Assembly (NCBI RefSeq): GCF_017573505.1
Contig: NZ_JAGEOJ010000019.1
Location: 124,001-188,000 of the forward strand
DNA from: Actinomadura barringtoniae
GTDB taxonomy: Bacteria > Actinomycetota > Actinomycetes > Streptosporangiales > Streptosporangiaceae
Direction of reading: 5' to 3'
Length of the DNA: 64,000 nt
In this document: positions 40,047 through 48,038 of the stretch, piece after piece
Layout of the letters: each line of letters begins with the position of its first letter
Numbering within the stretch: the first letter of the stretch is position 1
Notes under the pieces: model-generated
Told to the model about the DNA's origin: nothing
Database searches by the model: none
The model's input: only the letters and a program-made list of their open reading frames with translations
Made by a program: the position numbers and the translations under genes

Positions 40047-40780
40047 GCCGGGGCGAACCCGCGCTGAGCCGGCGCGAGGCTGAGTCGGGCCGACGCGAGG
40101 CTGGGCTGAGCCAGGGCGAGCCCGTGCTCGAAGCTCGGTCGCTGTATCGATTCTTCCGTGCGGGTGATGAGGAGACGCTGGCTCTGCAAGGAGTCTCGCT
40201 CTCGCTGAGCGCAGGGGAGTTCGTTGCCGTGTCAGGCCCGTCGGGCTCGGGCAAGTCGACGCTGCTGGCTTGCCTGGCAGGACTGGACGATCCAGACGGT
40301 GGAACGGTCCGGATACTGGGCGAGCGGCTCAGTCACCGGCCCGAACCCGAGCGGGCACGGCTCAGATCGCGCCGGATCGGCGTCCTGATGCAGACCGGCA
40401 ACCTCCTGGCCCACCTGACACTCGCACAGCACATCGTGCTGTGCCGGCGCCTGGCTGGTCGGCCGCAGCGGCGGCGCAGCAGTGTGAAGGAACTGCTGGC
40501 CTCCGTGGGCCTGGCCGATCACGAACACGCCTATCCAGGAAGGCTCTCCGGCGGAGAGGCCGCGCGGGCGGGACTCGCGGTGGCCCTGGCCAACGACCCG
40601 GCCGTCCTGCTGGCCGACGAGCCGACCGGCGAGCTCGACACCGCCACCGAACTGCAGATCCTGGCCCTCTTGGAGGAACGCCGCAGCCGAGGCCGGGCGG
40701 TCCTGGTCGCCAGTCACAGCCCCGCGGTGACCGCGGCGGCCGGCCGGGTGCTCAAGCTCAGAGACGGGAAGGCGATCTGA
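40034..40780 (+). CDS. ABC transporter ATPase (LolD-like), first of two
   Basis: 248 residues if started at ATG 40034; a GTG at 40043 would give the GTGA overlap typical of this region. The N-terminal 30 residues are imperfect SRGEP/SRREA repeats. Walker A GPSGSGKST, signature LSGGEAARAGLAVAL (Gln of the usual LSGGQ replaced by Glu), Walker B VLLADEPTGELD, ASHS in place of the usual THD His-loop. The changed signature and the lost Asp suggest a degenerate ATP site paired with the second ATPase. Confidence 0.85.
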   Translation: MAEVSRGEPALSRREAESGRREAGLSQGEPVLEARSLYRFFRAGDEETLALQGVSLSLSAGEFVAVSGPSGSGKSTLLACLAGLDDPDGGTVRILGERLSHRPEPERARLRSRRIGVLMQTGNLLAHLTLAQHIVLCRRLAGRPQRRRSSVKELLASVGLADHEHAYPGRLSGGEAARAGLAVALANDPAVLLADEPTGELDTATELQILALLEERRSRGRAVLVASHSPAVTAAAGRVLKLRDGKAI

Positions 40781-41673
40781 TGGCTCCGCACGCTCCAGCC
40801 GGGCCGCCAGAAGGGCCGTACACGCCAGAAGGGCCGCACACACGGACGGTCGCGCGCTGCACGGGCGCCGGCCGCACCTACGGTGCCGGACCGACCGCCA
40901 CCGTCGCCGTTCACCGGGTGAACTGCGAGGTCGAGTCGGGTGCCCGGATCGCCGTCGCGGGCCCCTCCGGGTCGGGCAAGTCCACGCTGCTGCATCTGAT
41001 CGCGGGCCTGGAGACCCCGACGGCCGGGACCGTGAGCTGGCCGGTGCTGGAAGGCCATCCGCTGAGCCGACCCGGCACGGTCGGGCTGATCTTCCAGGGC
41101 CCCAGCCTGCTGCCCGCTTTGGACGTGACCGAGAACGTGGCGCTGCCGCTGTTGCTGGCAGGGACGTCGGAAGAGGCTGCCGCGCGGCAGGCTCGCGAGG
41201 CCCTCCGGCGCCTGGACATCGGTGAACTGCAGGACCGGCTTCCGGGTGAGTTGTCGGGCGGGCAGGCGCAGCGGGTCGCGGCCGCGCGTGTGCTGGCGGG
41301 GCGGCCGGTGCTGATCCTCGCCGACGAGCCGACCGGGCAGCTCGACCAGCTGTCCGGCGCCTTGGTGATCTCAGCGCTGATCCAAGCCGCCGACGAACTC
41401 GGCGCCGCGCTCATCGTCGCCACGCACGACCCGCTGGTGGAGGAACGCCTGGAGAGGCACTGGCGCATGCGCGACGGCGCGCTCATCGGCGGCGGCGCAG
41501 TCGATCCCAGGCCGGCAGTCGATCCCGGATCGGCAGTCGATCCCAGGCCGGCAGTCGATCCCAGGCCGGCAGGCGACCCCAAGGCGGCAGGCGATGCCAA
41601 GGCTGCAGCCGATCCCGGGGCGGCAGTCGATCCCGGCGGGGCGAAGATCCAGGAGAGCGAAGGATCGTCATGA
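40780..41673 (+). CDS. ABC transporter ATPase (LolD-like), second, with repeat tail
   Basis: 297 residues from ATG 40780 (TGATG overlap). Walker A GPSGSGKST, signature LSGGQAQRVAAARVL, Walker B LILADEPTGQLD and THD switch are canonical. The N-terminus has EGPYTPEGPHT repeats. The C-terminal 55 residues are eight copies of a six-residue unit (AVDPRP and variants) encoded by an 18-base repeat. Together with the first ATPase it probably forms a heterodimer driving the permease at 41670. Confidence 0.87.
   Translation: MAPHAPAGPPEGPYTPEGPHTRTVARCTGAGRTYGAGPTATVAVHRVNCEVESGARIAVAGPSGSGKSTLLHLIAGLETPTAGTVSWPVLEGHPLSRPGTVGLIFQGPSLLPALDVTENVALPLLLAGTSEEAAARQAREALRRLDIGELQDRLPGELSGGQAQRVAAARVLAGRPVLILADEPTGQLDQLSGALVISALIQAADELGAALIVATHDPLVEERLERHWRMRDGALIGGGAVDPRPAVDPGSAVDPRPAVDPRPAGDPKAAGDAKAAADPGAAVDPGGAKIQESEGSS
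41497..41640 (+). repeat. Eight 18-base tandem repeats at the 3' end of the second ATPase gene
   Basis: Unit GCAGTCGATCCCAGGCCG, first at 41497 and then every 18 bases to 41640. The first, third and fourth copies are identical; later copies drift. The array encodes the Asp/Pro/Ala tail and ends 30 bases before the permease start. Confidence 0.92.
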
Positions 41674-44465
41674 TCAGGGTCTGGCTGAACGGTCTGGTAC
41701 GCCGCCGGAGCGCGCGGATGGCGGGCGCCGCCCTGGGCATCGCGGTGGCGGTCGCGCTGCTCGCCTCGCTGGGCTCTTTTCTGGCGGCGTCCAAGGCGAC
41801 CATGACCGAACGTGCCGTGGCGGGGGTGGCAGTCGACTGGCAAGTCCAGGTGGCCTCGCCCGCCGACGGTGCCGCGCCGGGTGCGGCCGGTCGTGCGGGG
41901 CCGGCCGCACCCGGTGGCGCGGACCCGGAAGCAGTACGGCGCGCCGTGGGTTCGACCCCCGGAACCCTCCGAGCGCTGACGGTGCCGTTCGCCGCCACCA
42001 CCGGGCTGACCAGCGCCACCGCCGCCCAACCGGGCTCGGCACCGACCACGCAGACCACAGGCCCCGGCGTCGTGCTCGGCCTGCCCGCCGACTATCGGCA
42101 GGCGTTCCCCGCCGAGTCGAGGACGCTCGCCGGCCCCGGCGGCGGCGTGATGCTGGCCCAGCAGACGGCCGCCAACCTGCACGCCAAGCCGGGCGACACG
42201 ATTCAGGTCGGCCGCGCGGGACTGCCCTCCTGGCGGATCCGCGTCGACGGCGTCGTCGACCTGCCCCAGGCCGACTCGCTTTTCCAGAAGGTCGGGGCAC
42301 CGCCGGGTTCACAGCCGTCGGCGCCACCCGACAACGTCCTCCTGCTCCCTCCGGACCAATGGCACCAGGCGTTCGATCCGCTCGCCAAGTCACGCCCCGA
42401 CCAGGTCTGGTGGCAGATCCATGCTGCCCGCAGCCACCGGCTGGCGGCCGACCCGGCTGCCGCGTACGCCCACGAGACGGCCGCCGCGCGCAACTTCGAG
42501 GCACGCAGCACAGGTGCCGCGACCGTCGGCGACAACCTGGGCGCGGCCCTGGACGCGGCGCGCAGCGACGCCGCCTACGCGCAAGTGCTCTTCGTGTTCC
42601 TCGGCATCCCCGGTGCCGTGCTGGCGGCCTTGCTGACCGCCGCGGTCATCGCCTCAGGAGCCGAACGACGCCGTAGGGAGCAGGCTCTGCTCCGCGTGCG
42701 GGGCGCGGCGGCACGCCAGCTCCTGGTCCTCGCCACGGCCGAGTCGGTCCTGACCGGCCTGGTCGGCGTCGTCCTCGGCCTGGCGGGCGCCGCGATGGTG
42801 GGATGGGCGGCGTTCGGGTCCTCGAAGTTCGGCGCGTCCTCTGGGGCCGGGGCCGGCTGGGCAACGGCCGCGGCTGTGACAGGGCTCGCCATCGCCGTGG
42901 CCACGGGATTTCTCCCCGCGCGGCGAGACCTCCGGTACTCCACCATCGCCGCCGCGCACACAGGGACGCCTCGCCTTTCAGCCGGTGCGTCAGCCGGTGC
43001 CTCAGCGGGTGCCTCAGCGGGCGCCGCGTCGCGTGCCCGTGGTCCGTTCTGGCTGCGGTACGGCCTCGACGGAGTCCTGCTCGTTCTCGCGCTGGTCGTC
43101 TTCTCTGCGACGAGTAAGAACGGCTACCAGTTGGTGCTCGCGCCGGAGGGCGTGCCGTCGGTGTCGGTGTCGTACTGGGCCTTCGCCGGACCGGCGTTGC
43201 TGTGGGCCGGGGGAGCGCTGCTGGCCTGGCGGCTGGCGGACCTGCTCCTCGGTCCTGGACGGCGTGGTGTGGCGCGGGCCTTGAGGCCCCTTGCCGGTCG
43301 GCTGTCGGGCGTCGTCGCAGCCGGGATGTCCCGGCAGCGAGGCGGCCTCGTCCGCGCGATCGTGCTGCTGTGCCTGGCTGTCGCGTTCGCCTGCTCCACG
43401 GCGACGTTCAACGCGACCTACCGGCAGCAGGCCGAAGTGGACGCCCAGCTGACCAATGGCGCCGATGTGACGGTCGTACCCGCGCCCGGCGCCGCCCCGG
43501 TCCCCGGCCTCGCCGACCGGCTCGACCATGTGAAGGGAGTCCGGTCGGTCGAACCGATCCAGCATCGTTTCGCCTACGTCGGCACCGACCTTCAAGACTT
43601 GTACGGAGTGCGCCCGGACACCATCACCCGCGCCACGGCCCTGCAAGACACCTACTTCACAGGTGGAACGGCCCGGCAGCTGCTCCGCACCCTCGCCACC
43701 CGGCCCGATTCGATCCTGGTGTCGGCGGAGACGGTCAAGGACTTCCAGCTGAACACCGGCGACCTGATCAACCTGCGCCTCCAGGACGCCCGCACGAAAC
43801 AGTTCACCACCGTGCCGTTCCACTACGTCGGAGTCGTCAAGGAATTCCCGACGGCACCGAAGGACAGCTTCTTCGTCGCCAACGGCTCGTACGTCGCCGC
43901 CAAGACGGGCAGTGATGCGGTCGGCGCCTACCTGGTCGACACCGGCGGGCACCACATCGGCGCGGTCGCGAACTCGGTCCGTTCCCTGGTCGGAACATCG
44001 GCCGCCGTGACCGAGCTCACCGCAGCCCGTTCCCAGGTCGGCTCGAGCCTCACCTCGGTCGATCTCGCCGGGCTGACGCGGGTGGAACTGGTCTTCGCGC
44101 TGGGCCTGGCCGTCGCCGCCGGCGGGCTGGTCCTCGGCCTCGGCATGGCCGAACGGCGCCGCGCCTTCGCGATCACCGCTGCGCTCGGTGCGACCGCGCG
44201 GCAGATGCGGGCGTTCGTCTACTCCGAATCGCTGGTGCTGGCGGTGGGTGGCCTGGCCTTCGGCGCGGCACTCGGCGTCGCGCTTTCGACGATGCTGGTC
44301 AAGGCGCTCACCGGTGTCTTCGACCCGCCACCGTCCGTGCCGGCCGTTCCGTGGAGCTACCTGATGCTCGCTCTGGCCGCCACGATCACGGCGCTCGCCG
44401 TGGCCTCCGCGTTGACCGTCCGCCGGGCGCGCAGACCAGCGATCAGTGTTCTGCGCCAGCCTTGA
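41670..44465 (+). CDS. Large FtsX-type ABC permease
   Basis: 931 residues from ATG 41670, ATGA-overlapped with the ATPase. First helix at 18-38, an extracellular domain of about 250 residues with two Ala/Gly/Pro-rich inserts, an FtsX core with helices at about 305-420, a low-complexity linker (SAGASAGASAGA, from a 12-base repeat at 42979), further helices at 460-520, a second outer domain (580-790) and a final FtsX core ending VRRARRPAISVLRQP. It resembles actinobacterial permeases with two fused halves. Substrate unknown. Confidence 0.88.
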   Translation: MIRVWLNGLVRRRSARMAGAALGIAVAVALLASLGSFLAASKATMTERAVAGVAVDWQVQVASPADGAAPGAAGRAGPAAPGGADPEAVRRAVGSTPGTLRALTVPFAATTGLTSATAAQPGSAPTTQTTGPGVVLGLPADYRQAFPAESRTLAGPGGGVMLAQQTAANLHAKPGDTIQVGRAGLPSWRIRVDGVVDLPQADSLFQKVGAPPGSQPSAPPDNVLLLPPDQWHQAFDPLAKSRPDQVWWQIHAARSHRLAADPAAAYAHETAAARNFEARSTGAATVGDNLGAALDAARSDAAYAQVLFVFLGIPGAVLAALLTAAVIASGAERRRREQALLRVRGAAARQLLVLATAESVLTGLVGVVLGLAGAAMVGWAAFGSSKFGASSGAGAGWATAAAVTGLAIAVATGFLPARRDLRYSTIAAAHTGTPRLSAGASAGASAGASAGAASRARGPFWLRYGLDGVLLVLALVVFSATSKNGYQLVLAPEGVPSVSVSYWAFAGPALLWAGGALLAWRLADLLLGPGRRGVARALRPLAGRLSGVVAAGMSRQRGGLVRAIVLLCLAVAFACSTATFNATYRQQAEVDAQLTNGADVTVVPAPGAAPVPGLADRLDHVKGVRSVEPIQHRFAYVGTDLQDLYGVRPDTITRATALQDTYFTGGTARQLLRTLATRPDSILVSAETVKDFQLNTGDLINLRLQDARTKQFTTVPFHYVGVVKEFPTAPKDSFFVANGSYVAAKTGSDAVGAYLVDTGGHHIGAVANSVRSLVGTSAAVTELTAARSQVGSSLTSVDLAGLTRVELVFALGLAVAAGGLVLGLGMAERRRAFAITAALGATARQMRAFVYSESLVLAVGGLAFGAALGVALSTMLVKALTGVFDPPPSVPAVPWSYLMLALAATITALAVASALTVRRARRPAISVLRQP

Positions 44466-44513
44466 CCTCTGCGCTGGCCTTGACCTCTGCGCCGGCCTTG
44501 AACTCTGTGCCGG
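44460..44513. repeat. Three 18-base tandem repeats after the permease gene
   Basis: Unit CCTTGACCTCTGCGCTGG at 44460, 44478 (one change) and 44496 (few changes). It begins over the permease stop codon and fills the gap to the convergent regulator gene. Confidence 0.88.
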
Positions 44514-44529
44514 CCTTGTGATCGTTCGG

Positions 44530-45228
44530 TCAGCTGGGAGGGCCTTCCAACCGGTAGCCGTGCCCGCGCAACGTCACGATCTGGGGGATGACCGCGCCGG
44601 ACGGCTCCGCGGCCTCGGCCAGGCGGCTTCGTAGCGCGGCGATGTGGACGTCCAGGGTCTTGGTGGACCCCGACCAGTTGATGTCCCACACGTCGTCGAT
44701 CAGCTGTTCGCGGGTGACGGCGGCGTCGAGGTCTTCGGCGAGGCGGGCGAGCAGGTCGAACTCCTTGGGGCGCAGCTTCACCTCCTGCCCGGCGACCGTG
44801 CTGCGGCGGGCGGCGGTGTCCACGACCAGGTCGCCGATCACGATGGTGTGGCGAGGTGCTGCGGGCACCCCGCGGCGCAGGTGGGCCCGTACGCGCGCGA
44901 TGAGTTCGGTCAGCCCGAACGGCTTGGTGAGGTAGTCGTCGGCGCCCGCGTCCAGGCCGACCACGACGTCCATCTCCTCCTGGCGCGCCGTGAGCATGAC
45001 CAGCACGCAGCCCGGCTGCGCCTGCCGCAGCTGGCGGCACACCTCGACCCCGTCGACGTCGGGCAGACCGAGGTCGAGCAGGACCAGGTCGAACTCCGTC
45101 ATCGCCGCTTCCCGGACCGCCGTACGTCCCGCGCGGACCCAGGTGACCTCGTGGTCCTGCATGCGGAGCTGCGATTCCAGCAGAGCGCCGATGGTCTCGT
45201 CGTCCTCCACCACCATCAGCCTGGCCAT
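44530..45228 (-). CDS. OmpR/PhoB-family response regulator
   Basis: 232 residues from ATG 45228. Receiver 1-118 with EDD pocket, phosphoacceptor Asp52 in LVLLDLGLPDVDG, and KPFGLTEL; C-terminal winged helix about 130-230 (LRPKEFDLLARLAEDLDAAVTREQLIDDVWDINWSGSTKTLDVHIAALRSRL). Convergent with the permease of the ABC operon. Site C (45287) lies upstream of it, so it could be autoregulated. Likely partner of the kinase at 37910. Confidence 0.92.
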   Translation of the reverse strand: MARLMVVEDDETIGALLESQLRMQDHEVTWVRAGRTAVREAAMTEFDLVLLDLGLPDVDGVEVCRQLRQAQPGCVLVMLTARQEEMDVVVGLDAGADDYLTKPFGLTELIARVRAHLRRGVPAAPRHTIVIGDLVVDTAARRSTVAGQEVKLRPKEFDLLARLAEDLDAAVTREQLIDDVWDINWSGSTKTLDVHIAALRSRLAEAAEPSGAVIPQIVTLRGHGYRLEGPPS

Positions 45229-45286
45229 GCGCTCATCGTACGTGCGCGGAGAGCATTCGGGGCGCTCCCGCGGCCGCCTTCCAAAC

Positions 45287-45331
45287 GCTTACCTTGCAGG
45301 TCCGGGGCGCTAACCTGCCGCTGCCTAGCGT
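45287..45331 (+). promoter_or_regulatory. 11-base-phased direct-repeat promoter element (site C)
   Basis: GCTTACC at 45287 and GCTAACC at 45309 are 22 bases apart; TAGCGT starts 17 bases after the second unit, and the gene at 45368 begins 37 bases further on. It lies in the divergent region between the OmpR-type regulator and the GT-C-like gene. Confidence 0.6.
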
Positions 45332-45367
45332 GGCTCCTCCGACCACAGCCTCGGGGGAGGAGCCGGG

Positions 45368-46519
45368 ATGCCAGCCGCCTTCGGGGAGCCTCGAATCCAG
45401 GCACGGGCGTGGTGTCTGCTGTGGAGCTGGGCGATGGCCTGGTCGCTGGTGCACGCCTGGCACGCCGGAGGTTCGTGGCACTGGTTCACCCAAGGCAGCC
45501 AGGTTCTGTTCGACGACGATCCCGGGACGAACCTGCACCTGTACGCGAGGCATCCCGAGTTGCAGATCGGACCGCTGGCATTCGTGGTGGCGGCCCCGAT
45601 GCTGCTGTTCCAGGCCGGCACGGCACGTGTGGTGGCGATTGCTCTCATGAGCACCAGCGGCCTTGTGCTGCTGGCAGGCCTGTGGGCTCTCGTTCCGCCG
45701 AGGCGCCGCAGCGAGGCCCGCTTGCTGTGGGCCGGGGCGACGCTGCTGCCGGTCTGGGCCGAGTTGGCCACCCGCGCCGGCCACCTGGACGACGTGCTGG
45801 CGCTGGCCTTCGCCGTCGCCGCCATGCGCGCGTTGGTACGTGGGCATCCCTTGCTCACCGGAGTGTTCCTGGCGGCGGCCGTCGACTCGAAGCCCTGGGC
45901 GCTGGCCTTCGCGCCCATGCTCCTCGCCCTGCCCTGGCGTCAGTGGTGGAAGGCCGCGGTCGTGCTGGTCACAGGAGTCCTTGCGGCCTGGCTGCCGTTC
46001 CTGCTCGCCGACCCGAACACGATGGCGGCGGCACGTTTCACGATCCGAACGTCCGCGTTCTCGGGCCTGAGAGCGATGGGTTTCACCGATCCAGCGACAC
46101 CGCCCTGGGACCGGCCCGTTCAACTGCTGCTCGGCGGGGTTCTGGGAACGCTCGCAGTTTTCAGAGGACGGTGGCCGGCCGTCATCCTCCTGGCGACCGG
46201 CGCTCGGATCCTGCTGGATCCCAAAACCTACGGCTACTACACCTCAGGCGTCCTGCTCGGTGCGCTGGCCTACGACCTGATGTGCGGCCGGAGCCAGTGG
46301 CCGCGCCTGACCTGTCTGGGCTTGATCATGCTCTATCTCCCGCAGGTCTTTCCGCCCGCCGGCAACCCGTTCCCGCCGCAGCTCGCCGGGATGCTCCGCG
46401 TCATGTACGTGGCCATCGCGGCGGGAGTCGTACTTCTGTCGCCGCGAAGACCGGACGCCGAGCGCGACAAGGCCACTGACACGACCCCGACACCGCGCGT
46501 ACCAGCGCCCGCCTCATGA
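45368..46519 (+). CDS. GT-C-fold (GT87-like) membrane glycosyltransferase candidate
   Basis: 383 residues from ATG 45368 with GGGGGAGGAG upstream. About nine helices; the first outer loop has TNLHLYARHPELQIGP, and further on RAGHLDDVLALAFAVAAM and ILLDPKTYGYY occur, with acidic pairs like those in actinobacterial polyprenyl-phosphate mannosyltransferases of the GT87/DUF2029 type. It would move a sugar from a polyprenyl carrier outside the membrane. Assignment rests on topology and a few motifs, so it is moderate. Promoter site C links it to the OmpR-type system. Confidence 0.65.
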   Translation: MPAAFGEPRIQARAWCLLWSWAMAWSLVHAWHAGGSWHWFTQGSQVLFDDDPGTNLHLYARHPELQIGPLAFVVAAPMLLFQAGTARVVAIALMSTSGLVLLAGLWALVPPRRRSEARLLWAGATLLPVWAELATRAGHLDDVLALAFAVAAMRALVRGHPLLTGVFLAAAVDSKPWALAFAPMLLALPWRQWWKAAVVLVTGVLAAWLPFLLADPNTMAAARFTIRTSAFSGLRAMGFTDPATPPWDRPVQLLLGGVLGTLAVFRGRWPAVILLATGARILLDPKTYGYYTSGVLLGALAYDLMCGRSQWPRLTCLGLIMLYLPQVFPPAGNPFPPQLAGMLRVMYVAIAAGVVLLSPRRPDAERDKATDTTPTPRVPAPAS

Positions 46520-46632
46520 TCATATTGATGGCGCCGACTATCCTTCTACTGGCTGAAGCAGGTGTCAGGCTCTCTGCGGCCCGAAGATCACTAGCGGCTC
46601 AGGGGCGACGACTCGCCGGAGGGACGAAGGAT

Positions 46633-46995
46633 ATGACCGAGCCGAGCGAGCGTCGTGCCTCAGGCGCCCTTGAGGGCGAGGTCATGCAGGCCCTCCAGCA
46701 GGCGGCCGAGCCGCTGGCGGCGGGAGACGTCCAGACACGGCTGAGCGGCGACCTGTCCTACAGCACCGTGGTGACGATCCTGTCGCGCATGTACGCGAAG
46801 GGCCTGCTCAAACGCAAGAAGGCCGGGCGCGCGTTCGTCTACTCGCCGGTGAGCGATCAACCGGGCCTGGCCGCCCTGCAGATGCACAGGGTGATGGACT
46901 CCGAGCCCGACAGCCGTGCCGTCCTGGCTCGGTTCGTCAGCTCGCTGTCCGAGCAGGACGAACGCATCCTGCGCGATCTTCTCCAAGATCCGTGA
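46633..46995 (+). CDS. BlaI/MecI/CopY-family repressor
   Basis: 120 residues from ATG 46633; upstream in-frame starts lack family similarity. The winged helix reads ALEGEVMQALQQAAEPLAAGDVQTRLSGDLSYSTVVTILSRMYAKGLLKRKKAGRAFVYSPV, and the C-terminal helices (ARFVSSLSEQDERILRDLLQDP) dimerise. Such repressors are cleaved or released when an M56 protease senses a signal; an M56 gene follows 30 bases downstream. No beta-lactamase gene is in the window, so its targets must be other genes. A half operator (CTTCTACT) lies at 46543-46550. Confidence 0.9.
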   Translation: MTEPSERRASGALEGEVMQALQQAAEPLAAGDVQTRLSGDLSYSTVVTILSRMYAKGLLKRKKAGRAFVYSPVSDQPGLAALQMHRVMDSEPDSRAVLARFVSSLSEQDERILRDLLQDP

Positions 46996-47025
46996 GCGCC
47001 ATGCGCCCGGCGCCGGGGGGAACGC

Positions 47026-47997
47026 ATGGATCTTGACCAGTACGTGCCCCTGGTCGCTCCCGTCAGCGCGGCACTGGCAGCCCGGCCGCTGGCCTGGCGA
47101 CTGCCACCGCGCGCCGCGACATGGCTGCTCACGGCCGGTGCGGCGATCATGGGCCTGGCCACGGTCTGCTGTCTGGTTCTCCTCACCTCGGGCGGTCTCC
47201 TGCACATCTCGTGGATCGCCGCGCTGGCGGACATGGCGCCAGGGGAGCTTCCGAGGTCTCCGGAGACGAACGTCCCGATGGCCACCGTCGCCGGCGTGCT
47301 CCTGGTCGTGTCCCTGGCGATGGCGACGCGTGCTGCTCTCGTCCAGGTCCGGGGTCTGCGCTCCAGCGCGCGTGCCGCACGGAACCTGCCGGGACGCGAT
47401 GTCGTCGCGATCGTCGAAGACGACCAGGTCGACGCCTACGCACTTCCAGGGCGCCCGGGCCGGGTGGTCGTCTCTACGGGAATGCTCGAACTCCTCACGC
47501 CGATCGAACAGGGCGCACTTCTCGCCCACGAGCGGTCGCATCTCTCCGCCAGGCACCACCTGTTCCGCGGCGTGACCGCGGTGGCCGTGGCAGCCAACCC
47601 TCTTCTGTGGCCGTTGAGAGACGCGGTGGTCTTCAGCACCGAACGCTGGGCGGACGAGTTCGCAGCACGCACCATCGGTGATCGCACACACCTGGCACGT
47701 GCCATCGGGAAAGCCTCCCTGGCCGGGCCCTCCGGGCGCCTCGCTGAGGGTGCCGGAGGCATGAGCATCATCGGCGGGACGCGAAGGCCCCGGCTACGCC
47801 GCGATCCACGTCCCGGCCCGGTCCCTCGCCGGGTGATGGCACTGATGCGGCCCCGCCGGGTGCGGCGCAGTGCGATCTTTCTCGCGCTGCTGACGATCGC
47901 CGTGCCCACGTTCACGGCCACCCAGCAGGTCGGTGAAGCCGCCCAAGAACTGCACGGCCAGGTCGAGTTCGCGCAGGAACAGGCGCCGACCCGCTGA
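47026..47997 (+). CDS. M56 (BlaR1/MecR1-like) membrane metalloprotease
   Basis: 323 residues from ATG 47026. Three helices (about 8-20, 30-60, 85-105), a cytoplasmic zinc-protease region with LLAHERSHLSARHH (HExxH at 168-172, Glu of the third ligand in FSTERWADEFAART), and a last helix at about 285-300. It lacks the penicillin-binding sensor domain of BlaR1. Partner of the BlaI-type gene immediately upstream: the protease should inactivate the repressor on an envelope signal. Confidence 0.88.
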   Translation: MDLDQYVPLVAPVSAALAARPLAWRLPPRAATWLLTAGAAIMGLATVCCLVLLTSGGLLHISWIAALADMAPGELPRSPETNVPMATVAGVLLVVSLAMATRAALVQVRGLRSSARAARNLPGRDVVAIVEDDQVDAYALPGRPGRVVVSTGMLELLTPIEQGALLAHERSHLSARHHLFRGVTAVAVAANPLLWPLRDAVVFSTERWADEFAARTIGDRTHLARAIGKASLAGPSGRLAEGAGGMSIIGGTRRPRLRRDPRPGPVPRRVMALMRPRRVRRSAIFLALLTIAVPTFTATQQVGEAAQELHGQVEFAQEQAPTR

Positions 47998-48038
47998 ACA
48001 CCTCGCCCCGCCGGTCGTCAAGCTGGGCCGCAACAGTG

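Noticed and set aside
44530-45228. VanR assignment
   Set aside because: No vanH, vanA or vanX genes and no VanS-like neighbour; only the general OmpR-family call is supported.
46633-47997. Beta-lactamase regulation by BlaI/BlaR
   Set aside because: No beta-lactamase or penicillin-binding gene is adjacent and the M56 protein lacks the penicillin-sensor domain.
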